This document shows, piece after piece, positions 1 through 4,670 of a stretch of DNA of 5,928 nucleotides (positions are counted from its first letter, which is position 1; each line of letters opens with the position of its first letter). The notes under the pieces are model-generated. The model was not told where the DNA came from. It saw only the letters and a program-made list of their open reading frames with translations, and made no database searches. The DNA is from Elusimicrobia bacterium RIFOXYB2_FULL_48_7 (GTDB taxonomy: Bacteria; Elusimicrobiota; Endomicrobiia; CG1-02-37-114; XYA2-FULL-39-19). The DNA lies in assembly GCA_001800495.1 (NCBI GenBank), contig MGVM01000155.1, positions 1 to 5,928 of the forward strand, in the 5' to 3' direction. Made by a program: the position numbers and the translations under genes.

Positions 1-1038
1 TAATTCACTTACGTCTTTTATATTAACGATGAAACCAGCTACCTGGCCGTTCTTGTCCTTGAACGGCGAACTTGAAATAATCACTGGAACCAGCCTGCCG
101 GAACGAGACCTTGCCGACAAGGAATAGTTTTGTTCATTTATCGCGTTAAACAGGAACCCGTTTCCCCTGTCAACCTGCTTGTCTGTCACAAATAATTCAT
201 CCAGCTTATACCCGGCAAGTTCCTTCTCTCCGTAGCCCAGCATTTTTAACCCGGCAGTATTAACCCTGATAATTTCTCCTTTTGTATTGCATAAAACCAG
301 CGCATCCGACATTATCGAAAGGATACCTTCGGCCGCAGTCCCGGGATTGAAAACGAACAACTCGTATTTCCAGACAGCATACCCGGCAAAACCCATGACA
401 ATGATAATATATAACGCATCTAACTGCGGTATATTCACATTCAAAAACGGCAGAATAAATATTTCGATACAAAAAGGAATTACACAGATTATATAACCCG
501 TAACGATCAGCCTTGCTTGTTTTCTCTTTATTTCATTGGCGCCGGTAAAATGGTACCTGGTTAATAATATTATTGATAATATACCCCAGGAAACAAACCA
601 AACCGCATTAGCCCAGTACAGGTACGGCGGATCCGGAATACCGGAGTACAAGTTATAATAACCGTACACCAGGACAGGTTTTGTGAACATCAAATCCGTA
701 AAAACCCTCAAAAAAGAAACAATAACCGCCGGGGTGTAAACTAATACATAAATCCAGGCAGCCTTGAGTCCGGGGCTATCCGTGAAAATAAGGGCAAAAT
801 GCAGCAATAAAGGCACAATGAACGGCAGGTAGAAAGTTGTCTTGATCCAGAAATACGCTGTTTCCTGGCTGGCAGACTGCCTGACCATGAATTCAGCGAA
901 TGTCCAACAGGCAAGAACAATGCTCAATACCGAAAAAACCCTGTTCAGCGGCTCCCTGGGATTTTTATAATAAATAAAATTCCCCAGTGAAAAACAGATT
1001 ATTGAACTAACCAGGCTGATTAATGTAAATATTTCCAT
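1..1038 (-). CDS. 7TM-PAS membrane sensor, probable histidine kinase (C-terminus cut by window edge)
   Basis: The frame is open from an ATG at 1038 to the left edge, giving 346 residues with no stop, so the C-terminal output domain is not visible. Seven hydrophobic segments lie at about residues 5-24, 34-49, 67-86, 93-111, 141-160, 177-196 and 207-223. The third carries HFALIFT (80-86), and the link after the seventh reads AVWKYELFVFNP. Both are typical of the N-terminal 7TM region of histidine kinases. A PAS domain follows from about 238 (GEIIRVNTAG near 254-263) and ends close to the edge with GFIVNIKDVSEL, the usual end of a PAS core. The start follows the previous stop by 8 bp, and its weak ribosome site (AGGGG, 1044-1048) touches that stop codon, which suggests translational coupling. 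It is the last visible gene of the receiver operon. The missing part is most likely HisKA plus HATPase; a GGDEF or other output cannot be excluded. It presumably senses a membrane or small-molecule signal. Confidence 0.85.
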   Translation of the reverse strand, partial: MEIFTLISLVSSIICFSLGNFIYYKNPREPLNRVFSVLSIVLACWTFAEFMVRQSASQETAYFWIKTTFYLPFIVPLLLHFALIFTDSPGLKAAWIYVLVYTPAVIVSFLRVFTDLMFTKPVLVYGYYNLYSGIPDPPYLYWANAVWFVSWGILSIILLTRYHFTGANEIKRKQARLIVTGYIICVIPFCIEIFILPFLNVNIPQLDALYIIIVMGFAGYAVWKYELFVFNPGTAAEGILSIMSDALVLCNTKGEIIRVNTAGLKMLGYGEKELAGYKLDELFVTDKQVDRGNGFLFNAINEQNYSLSARSRSGRLVPVIISSSPFKDKNGQVAGFIVNIKDVSEL

Positions 1039-1046
1039 TTATTCCC

Positions 1047-1424
1047 CTATGCCTTGCCTTTGCGGCCTGTATTTTTGCTTATTGTATCCAGGACACACGC
1101 TATATCAAAGGGCTTCTTCAAACACACGGCGGCGCCCAAATCTTTTGCTTCTTCTATCAGCTCATCAGCGCAAAAACCGGTCATCAAGACAATAACAGCG
1201 TTGCTTTTCCTTTTGTCTTTAAGTATTTTTAAAAATTCCAGGCCGTACATTTTAGGCATTATCATATCCAGGAACAATATGTCGAAATCGTTTTTTTCCA
1301 TTAATCCCAGCGCTTCTTCGCCGCCAGCCGCCACGGAAACATTATAGCCCTGCCGGGTCAATTCAAAAGAAAACATATCCCGCATCCCCTGCTCGTCATC
1401 AATAACCAGGACATTCTTTTCCAT
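1047..1424 (-). CDS. Single-domain response regulator (CheY/Spo0F-like receiver)
   Basis: This is a 125-residue protein made only of a receiver domain. The acidic pair is D9-D10 (VIDDEQ), the phosphoacceptor is D53 (LFLDMIMP), the switch threonine is T82 (LMTGF) and the conserved lysine is K104 (LKKPFD), so the phosphorylation site is complete. There is no DNA-binding or enzymatic output, only a short basic tail (NTGRKGKA). I chose the ATG at 1424 because GAGGAGG at 1431-1437 sits 6 bp before it; an in-frame TTG at 1442 would add six residues but lies upstream of that site. The gene starts 27 bp after the previous receiver gene and ends 8 bp before the 7TM-PAS sensor. The likely role is a phosphorelay intermediate, a phosphate sink, or an effector acting by protein contact. 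Which kinase serves it is not shown by the sequence. Confidence 0.93.
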   Translation of the reverse strand: MEKNVLVIDDEQGMRDMFSFELTRQGYNVSVAAGGEEALGLMEKNDFDILFLDMIMPKMYGLEFLKILKDKRKSNAVIVLMTGFCADELIEEAKDLGAAVCLKKPFDIACVLDTISKNTGRKGKA

Positions 1425-1430
1425 GGCAGG

Positions 1431-1437
1431 CCTCCTC
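1431..1437 (-). promoter_or_regulatory. Ribosome binding site GAGGAGG that fixes the start at 1424
   Basis: On the minus strand GAGGAGG is followed by 6 bp and then ATG. This near-perfect site excludes the longer TTG-initiated reading from 1442. Confidence 0.85.
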
Positions 1438-1451
1438 AACAACCATTTTTT

Positions 1452-1835
1452 TCACTCCAGGAGTTTCGCGAAAATGCTGTTCCTTAAATACTTGAAATCG
1501 ATCGGTTTGAAAACACAGTCAAAAGCGCCCAGGCGGAATGCATTGACAACCTTTTCAGCATCCCTGTACGCGGTTATCATTATCACGTTCATTTCCGGCT
1601 TCAGTTTCTTGATCTCCTTCAAAGCCGCTATCCCGTCCATTCCCGGCATGGCGATATCCAGCAGGACCAGGTGTACCTGCTCATTCTTGACCTTTTCAAG
1701 CGCCTGCGCGCCGGTGTGCGCGGTGAACACCTTGAAGCCTTCCTTGCTCAAAAACTCTCCCAGGATTATTACTATGTCGGGTTCATCGTCAACAACCAGT
1801 ATCCTGCTCCGTTTTTCCTTGTTTGCAGCTGTCAT
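1452..1835 (-). CDS. Single-domain response regulator (CheY/Spo0F-like receiver)
   Basis: This 127-residue protein is a complete receiver domain preceded by about ten charged residues. Visible phosphorylation residues are D16-D17 (VVDDEPD), phosphoacceptor D60 (LLDIAMPGMDG), T88 (MITAY) and K110 (FKPID). No output domain follows, because the protein ends right after the last receiver helix. The MPGMDG and ITAY signatures resemble receivers of the NtrC/AtoC type and Spo0F, but no AAA+ or HTH part is attached. The ATG at 1835 is supported by AAAGGAG at 1844-1850, 8 bp upstream, which overlaps the TAA stop of the preceding HTH-receiver gene. That overlap is a clear sign of translational coupling. 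It differs in sequence from the receiver downstream, so the two are not a recent duplication. It is probably a phosphorelay member or a protein-binding effector in the same circuit. Confidence 0.93.
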   Translation of the reverse strand: MTAANKEKRSRILVVDDEPDIVIILGEFLSKEGFKVFTAHTGAQALEKVKNEQVHLVLLDIAMPGMDGIAALKEIKKLKPEMNVIMITAYRDAEKVVNAFRLGAFDCVFKPIDFKYLRNSIFAKLLE

Positions 1836-1848
1836 CCGGCCCCCTCCT

Positions 1849-2430
1849 TTAATCCTTATTTATCATTTTGTTTATGGTTTCCGCCAAAACATCCGTATCA
1901 AACGGCTTTGCCATATACTCGTCTGCCCCGCAGGCGAGTATTTGTTTCCTGTTCTCGGGGGAATTATAGCCGGTAACAGCAAGCACTTTCATATTATCCA
2001 GGCGCTTGTCTTCGCGGATCCTTTTACATACCTCAAAACCGTCGATTCCGGGCAGGCTTAAATCCAGCACAACCAGCCATGGATGAAAATCAATAATTTT
2101 CCTGCCCGCGTCAAACCCGTCAAGAGCGGTTTCAACCCTGATTCCCGGGTCAATTTTCCTGATGACGGCGGTGATCATTTTAAGGACAGCAGGTTCGTCA
2201 TCCACAATTAGTATTGTTGGTTTCAATTCAGCGCCGATATCCCCGGGGACAGGCATATTGTATTCCTTGAGGAAGGACTTGAAATCCTCCATTTTTATCC
2301 TTCTGTGCCCCCCTGGCGTGCGGTAAGCTTTCATTTTGCCCTGGTTGATCCAATCAATGACCGTTGAGAGGTCCACCTTGCAGAGTTTGCTGATCTGGTA
2401 AGTTGTTAATACTTCGCCTGTTTCAGCCAT
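1849..2430 (-). CDS. Winged-helix (excisionase/BldC/MerR-like) DNA-binding domain fused to a C-terminal receiver
   Basis: This 193-residue protein has its DNA-binding domain first and its receiver second, the reverse of the usual OmpR/NarL order. Residues about 7-56 form a MerR-superfamily helix-turn-helix of the excisionase/BldC type: LTTYQISKLCKVDLSTVIDW, then the wing motif YRTPGGHRRI (36-45). The receiver spans about 72-190, with D77-D78 (IVDDEP), phosphoacceptor D123 (VLDLSLPGIDG), T153 (AVTGY) and K175 (AKPFD), so it should be phosphorylatable. A short linker rich in Pro and Gly (59-71) joins them. The start at 2430 is set by AAGGAGG at 2437-2443, 6 bp upstream; an in-frame TTG at 2457 is a poorer choice. 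It is the first gene of the four-gene operon, directly behind a good promoter flanked by repeat arrays. Inference: a phosphorylation-controlled transcription factor that probably regulates its own operon. The domain calls are strong; the target sites are a hypothesis. Confidence 0.92.
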   Translation of the reverse strand: MAETGEVLTTYQISKLCKVDLSTVIDWINQGKMKAYRTPGGHRRIKMEDFKSFLKEYNMPVPGDIGAELKPTILIVDDEPAVLKMITAVIRKIDPGIRVETALDGFDAGRKIIDFHPWLVVLDLSLPGIDGFEVCKRIREDKRLDNMKVLAVTGYNSPENRKQILACGADEYMAKPFDTDVLAETINKMINKD

Positions 2431-2436
2431 TATGTT

Positions 2437-2443
2437 CCTCCTT
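2437..2443 (-). promoter_or_regulatory. Ribosome binding site AAGGAGG that fixes the start at 2430
   Basis: On the minus strand AAGGAGG stands 6 bp before the ATG of the HTH-receiver gene. The in-frame TTG at 2457 lies upstream of this site and inside the repeat array, so the shorter reading is preferred. Confidence 0.85.
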
Positions 2444-2489
2444 AAATATCCCAACAAAATCCAAATATACCAATAATCCCAATTATCCC
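2444..2489. repeat. Five head-to-tail degenerate 9-bp repeats, consensus AAWWATCCC (plus strand)
   Basis: On the plus strand the units are AAATATCCC (2444-2452), one extra A, ACAAAATCC (2454-2462), AAATATACC (2463-2471), AATAATCCC (2472-2480) and AATTATCCC (2481-2489). All are in one orientation with a period of 9 bp, broken once by a single base. The array fills the whole expected 5' leader between the -10 box (2497-2502) and the ribosome site (2437-2443) of the HTH-receiver operon. Bound protein here would block transcription, and the same sequence would form the leader RNA. The repeats are seen directly; the operator role is inferred. An alternative is simple low-complexity AT-rich drift. 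Confidence 0.65.
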
Positions 2490-2496
2490 TATTATT

Positions 2497-2524
2497 AGTA
2501 TAGCACAGAAACCGTAAAAATCAA
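2497..2524 (-). promoter_or_regulatory. Sigma70-type promoter of the HTH-receiver operon
   Basis: On the minus strand the -35 box is TTGATT (2519-2524, 4 of 6 to consensus) and the -10 box is TATACT (2497-2502, 5 of 6), with a 16-bp spacer. Transcription would begin near 2490 and give a leader of about 60 nt before the ATG at 2430. It lies between two repeat arrays, one just upstream of the -35 box and one just downstream of the -10 box. Confidence 0.7.
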
Positions 2525-2527
2525 GGG

Positions 2528-2565
2528 TTTTGTTAGCAGGGTTTTGTTAGCAGTTTTGTTAGCAG
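2528..2565. repeat. Three direct copies of TTTTGTTAGCAG
   Basis: Perfect 12-bp copies occur at 2528-2539, 2542-2553 and 2554-2565 on the plus strand. The first two are each preceded by GG, so the periods are 14 and then 12 bp. The array begins 3 bp upstream of the -35 box of the receiver operon, a position typical of activator sites. It may be an operator set or a product of replication slippage; the repeats themselves are certain. Confidence 0.85.
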
Positions 2566-2760
2566 TAATCTGCATCGAAGGGTTTTTGAACGAAACGCAC
2601 GGGTTTCTTCCGCAAATTCAGGATATTAGTTCCCGGGTAAAGGATATGCGGCAGATGGAATGCTGAAAAATAAATGGGTTTGTTAATGGATTATGGCTGA
2701 ACTGGCATTAAAGTACGGGCTTGTAAATTTTGTGTTAAGGGGGTAAGGTTGGGCTAAGAT
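2566..2760. other. Remainder of the 330-bp gap between the toxin gene and the receiver operon
   Basis: I see no convincing gene, tRNA or intrinsic terminator here. The stretch holds one copy of a dispersed repeat (2611-2636) and several scattered GGGTTT motifs (near 2579, 2600 and 2676) that loosely resemble the tandem repeat to the left. No hairpin followed by a U-run is present after the toxin stop at 2761, so read-through into the receiver operon cannot be excluded. Confidence 0.5.
2611..2636 (+). repeat. Left copy of a 26-bp imperfect direct repeat flanking the toxin-antitoxin module
   Basis: The segment begins CGCAAATTC and ends ATTAGTTCCCGG. It matches 3389-3414 at 23 of 26 positions in the same orientation, and weaker similarity continues to about 2650. 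The partner copy lies on the other side of the toxin-antitoxin genes. Confidence 0.75.
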
Positions 2761-3075
2761 TTACTTTTTATGCAATCTATTTATTATTGCCTGCCAGGTT
2801 TCAGGTCTTCTGTGCAGATGCATAATGGCAATTATTAAAACACAGTCTTTTTTCTGTTGATAGATAACACCATATGGGAAACGGCTGGTTCTGCAACGGC
2901 GGGTGCGTTCAGAAAGTTTGTGCCAGGCAAGCGGATACTGAATGATTCTATCCAGGCTATATTTTATTTCCGCGGCAAACTCAAAACCGAGGCCTTCGCT
3001 TTGGGCATTATAATATTTTACCGCGTCTATAAATTCATGCTCTGCAGTTGAGAGAAATATTATTTTTAGCGGCAT
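2761..3075 (-). CDS. ParE/RelE-family toxin
   Basis: This 104-residue basic protein has the full pattern of the RelE/ParE superfamily. It opens with a strand and helix (IIFLSTAEHEFIDAVKYYN, 5-23), then has the G-x-G-F helix region (28-33), a short P-x-x-W turn (48-51) and basic residues R57-R65. The hallmark FPYGVIY (66-72) follows, and the C-terminal strand reads IIAIMHLHRRPETW (81-94). Toxins of this fold either cut mRNA on the ribosome (RelE) or poison DNA gyrase (ParE). The RRPETW ending is common in plasmid-stabilisation members annotated as ParE-like, so the exact target is not decided here. Its ATG overlaps the antitoxin stop by one base (TAATG), so the pair is translated in a coupled way. 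The length is normal and no defect is visible. Confidence 0.92.
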   Translation of the reverse strand: MPLKIIFLSTAEHEFIDAVKYYNAQSEGLGFEFAAEIKYSLDRIIQYPLAWHKLSERTRRCRTSRFPYGVIYQQKKDCVLIIAIMHLHRRPETWQAIINRLHKK

Positions 3076-3302
3076 TATTTTAACTTCTCAATTCTGCCAA
3101 AAACTTTTTTTACGGAAACAGCCTTTAACCTGCCCTTTTCGAAAGCATTGATCCTATCTTCTGCTTCTTTTGCCCATAAGGCGTCAAAATTATCCCTGCC
3201 ATGATAATCAAAACTGTTAAATACTTTTTCAATCAATTCTGCCCTTTCTATAGGCGGGAGCAGTAATGCTTTTTTCAGGACTTGCAGTGTTTGAATGGTC
3301 AT
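3075..3302 (-). CDS. Addiction-module antitoxin (TIGR02574 / PF09720 type)
   Basis: This 75-residue protein carries the features of the small family of putative addiction-module components. These are the LLLPPIERAELIEKVFNSFD block (13-32), the LWAKEAEDRINAFEKG helix (42-57) and the A-V-S-x-x-x-V-F tail (61-68) that precedes a basic C-terminus. Members normally pair with a RelE/ParE toxin encoded just downstream, as here. The antitoxin is expected to bind and neutralise the toxin; I see no clear DNA-binding domain, so autoregulation is uncertain. The start at 3302 has AGGAGG just upstream (3308-3313). The stop TAA shares its last A with the toxin ATG. Confidence 0.9.
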   Translation of the reverse strand: MTIQTLQVLKKALLLPPIERAELIEKVFNSFDYHGRDNFDALWAKEAEDRINAFEKGRLKAVSVKKVFGRIEKLK

Positions 3303-3307
3303 AAAAA

Positions 3308-3313
3308 TCCTCC
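3308..3313 (-). promoter_or_regulatory. Ribosome binding site AGGAGG of the antitoxin
   Basis: On the minus strand AGGAGG is followed by ATTTTT-like spacing and the ATG at 3302. It is a strong site, in keeping with the need for antitoxin to be made in excess of toxin. Confidence 0.75.
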
Positions 3314-3332
3314 TGTTTTGCTAACTATCAAT

Positions 3333-3341
3333 ATTATACCA
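3333..3341 (-). promoter_or_regulatory. Extended -10 promoter of the toxin-antitoxin operon
   Basis: The minus strand reads TGGTATAAT, a perfect -10 box with the TGn extension. I see no good -35 box at the right distance, which an extended -10 can tolerate. Transcription would start about 25 bp upstream of the antitoxin ATG. Confidence 0.65.
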
Positions 3342-3388
3342 TAAATCTTAAATATTTTTGCATACCTTGTTAATCTAAATTGGGTAGA

Positions 3389-3414
3389 CGCAAATTCCGG
3401 TAATTAGTTCCCGG
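3389..3414 (+). repeat. Right copy of the 26-bp imperfect direct repeat flanking the toxin-antitoxin module
   Basis: It begins CGCAAATTC and ends ATTAGTTCCCGG, matching 2611-2636 at 23 of 26 positions in the same orientation. It contains CCGG ends spaced by 10 bp (3397-3414), which could form a small hairpin. The two copies bracket the toxin-antitoxin genes and their promoter. Confidence 0.75.
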
Positions 3415-3439
3415 TACGAGGGAAATACGTGTTTTATCC

Positions 3440-3472
3440 TTGAAATGTCAAATGTCACATATGAACTTTCAA
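3440..3472. repeat. Tandem AAATGTC pair within a TTGAAA/TTTCAA inverted repeat
   Basis: AAATGTC occurs twice in perfect tandem (3443-3449 and 3450-3456). TTGAAA (3440-3445) and TTTCAA (3467-3472) form an inverted pair separated by 21 bp. It lies between the three-TM kinase gene and the toxin-antitoxin promoter. The function is unknown, and the 6-bp arms are short enough to be chance. Confidence 0.4.
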
Positions 3473-3524
3473 TCATAATTAAATGAGGGGTTTTGGAGTG
3501 AAGCGTGGGATGGAGGCGTGTTCT

Positions 3525-4550
3525 TTAGGAAGCGGCTGGCGGCGGGTTTTTACCGGGGAACTTGATGGTAAAAACAGTCCCCTTATTAAGCTCGCTGTAT
3601 ACTTCAATGGTCCCATTATGCTTTTTCACTATCTCATAACACAGGCTCAAGCCGAGCCCGGTGCCTTTTCCTTCTTCTTTTGTGGTATAGAACGGCTCGA
3701 AAATATGCTTCTTTATTTCTTCCGGGATCCCGGGGCCGGTATCGCTTATCCGGAGCTCAAGAAAGCCCCCGGCGTATTTGGTGGATATCATCAGTTTATC
3801 GCCGTTGGCTGACGCATCTACAGCATTATTGCAAAGGTTTATTACCAGCTGCTGTATCTTGTTTCTATTGGCATTGAAACCCGGTAAATCCCCGAAGCTT
3901 TTGGCCAATTCTATATTTTTCATTTTTAGCCGGGGCTGTATAAGGGCAAGCGCGCTGTCTATGGCCTTGTTCAGGTCGATTTCTTCCGTCTCTATCTTTT
4001 CCCTCCTGGAAAAAACCAGCAGGTCGCGAACCAACTCCATGGACCTCTTCGCTTCCCTTTCGATTTTTGCCGCGGATTCTTCCAGGGGCTTATTGCCCGC
4101 TGTTTCTTTTTTGATTGCCTGGGCGAACCCTAAAATCACGGTCAATGGGTTATTCAATTCATGCGCCACCCCGCTTGCCAGCTGGCCCAGGGCCACCATC
4201 TTCTCTACCTGGTTGACGGCGGAGACGTGTTTCCTTACCTGGCCGATAAGCACATCCTGGATAAATACCCCCAGGAGCACAAAAACAGCCCCGAACAAAA
4301 ATATCAGCCCTACTAACGGCTCGCTGATAATATGCAGCCCGGAACAAAACGCGTACCCGACCGCCATATAACCGGCCAAAAAGAACACCATCAGAATTAT
4401 ATGCGTTTTCAGGAACAGCGAAACATTCCTGCGGTTCGCCGCGGGGACCAGGTCCATTACCGCGAATATTTTCCTGAACCTGACAATGCTAAACAGCATT
4501 ATCGCGGCGCCGATGATTATGGGAATGCAGGACAGGTTTATTTCCGTCAT
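3525..4550 (-). CDS. Three-TM sensor histidine kinase (HisKA-HATPase)
   Basis: This complete 341-residue kinase has three hydrophobic segments (about 7-25, 49-69 and 78-97) and almost no periplasmic domain, so it may sense the membrane itself or a partner protein. The HisKA domain follows, with the phosphoacceptor H130 in SGVAHELNNPL. The ATPase domain shows an N-box with N238 and N242 (QLVINLCNNAVDA), a G1 box DTGPGIP (270-276), an F-box FEPFYTTK (284-291) and a G2 box GTGLGLS (296-302), so it should be active. The HELNNPL motif and the box spacing fit the NtrB-like/HPK4 group. No receiver or HAMP domain is present. The ATG at 4550 has AAAGGAG (4558-4564) 7 bp upstream. No regulator gene is adjacent; the nearest receivers are about 1.1 kb downstream, beyond the toxin-antitoxin pair. 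They are its plausible partners, but this is inferred only from proximity. Confidence 0.93.
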   Translation of the reverse strand: MTEINLSCIPIIIGAAIMLFSIVRFRKIFAVMDLVPAANRRNVSLFLKTHIILMVFFLAGYMAVGYAFCSGLHIISEPLVGLIFLFGAVFVLLGVFIQDVLIGQVRKHVSAVNQVEKMVALGQLASGVAHELNNPLTVILGFAQAIKKETAGNKPLEESAAKIEREAKRSMELVRDLLVFSRREKIETEEIDLNKAIDSALALIQPRLKMKNIELAKSFGDLPGFNANRNKIQQLVINLCNNAVDASANGDKLMISTKYAGGFLELRISDTGPGIPEEIKKHIFEPFYTTKEEGKGTGLGLSLCYEIVKKHNGTIEVYSELNKGTVFTIKFPGKNPPPAAS

Positions 4551-4601
4551 GGTTTTACTCCTTTGATTTTTTTCCCGATATGTTGTTTATATTGCCGCGC
4601 C

Positions 4602-4618
4602 GCGGTTAATTTAACCGC
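4602..4618. repeat. Perfect 17-bp palindrome GCGGTTAATTTAACCGC
   Basis: Two 8-bp arms (4602-4609 and 4611-4618) flank a single central base. It lies about 50 bp upstream of the three-TM kinase start. It could be an operator for a dimeric regulator or part of the REP-like element beside it. No U-run follows on the minus strand, so it is not a standard terminator. Confidence 0.7.
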
Positions 4619-4621
4619 CAT

Positions 4622-4653
4622 AATAAGTATTGTGTCCCCGGAATCCGGAATTA
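4622..4653. repeat. REP-like segment (TAAGTATTGTGTCCCC with tandem CCGGAAT)
   Basis: The segment holds AAGTATTGTGTCCCCGG followed by two tandem copies of CCGGAAT (4638-4644 and 4645-4651). From memory, GTGTCCCCGGAAT-type sequence recurs as short extragenic repeats in many environmental bacteria, often linked to REP-associated tyrosine transposases. Only one partial copy is seen here, so the assignment is tentative. Confidence 0.4.
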
Positions 4654-4670
4654 CTCACTTGGTACTGACT

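Noticed and set aside
287..496. Plus- and minus-strand short frames in the left 500 bp
   Set aside because: They lie inside the 7TM-PAS sensor gene, whose uninterrupted 346-codon frame has clear family motifs.
1423..2061. Long plus-strand reading frame opposite the receiver genes
   Set aside because: It runs antisense through two genes with intact receiver motifs and strong ribosome sites, and its own translation has no recognisable domain.
2444..2565. The repeat arrays as a CRISPR array
   Set aside because: The units are 9 or 12 bp with no unique spacers of regular length and no cas genes, so they do not fit CRISPR.
3315..3326. GTTAGCAAAAC in the antitoxin leader as a further copy of the TTTTGTTAGCAG repeat
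   Set aside because: Only the seven-base GTTAGCA core is shared and it is in the opposite orientation, which is easily chance.
3415..3451. Second toxin-antitoxin promoter with a TTGACA -35 box on the minus strand (3446-3451)
   Set aside because: The -35 hexamer is perfect, but the best -10 at an 18-bp spacing is TATTTC, which matches only three of six positions.
3778..4371. Plus-strand reading frame of 197 codons opposite the three-TM kinase
   Set aside because: It is a shadow of the kinase gene, Ser/Ala-rich with no domain pattern, while the minus strand carries every kinase box.
4602..4618. Palindrome as an intrinsic terminator for the restriction gene
   Set aside because: The hairpin could form, but no U-run follows on the minus strand; the downstream sequence is GC-rich and then AATATAAAC.
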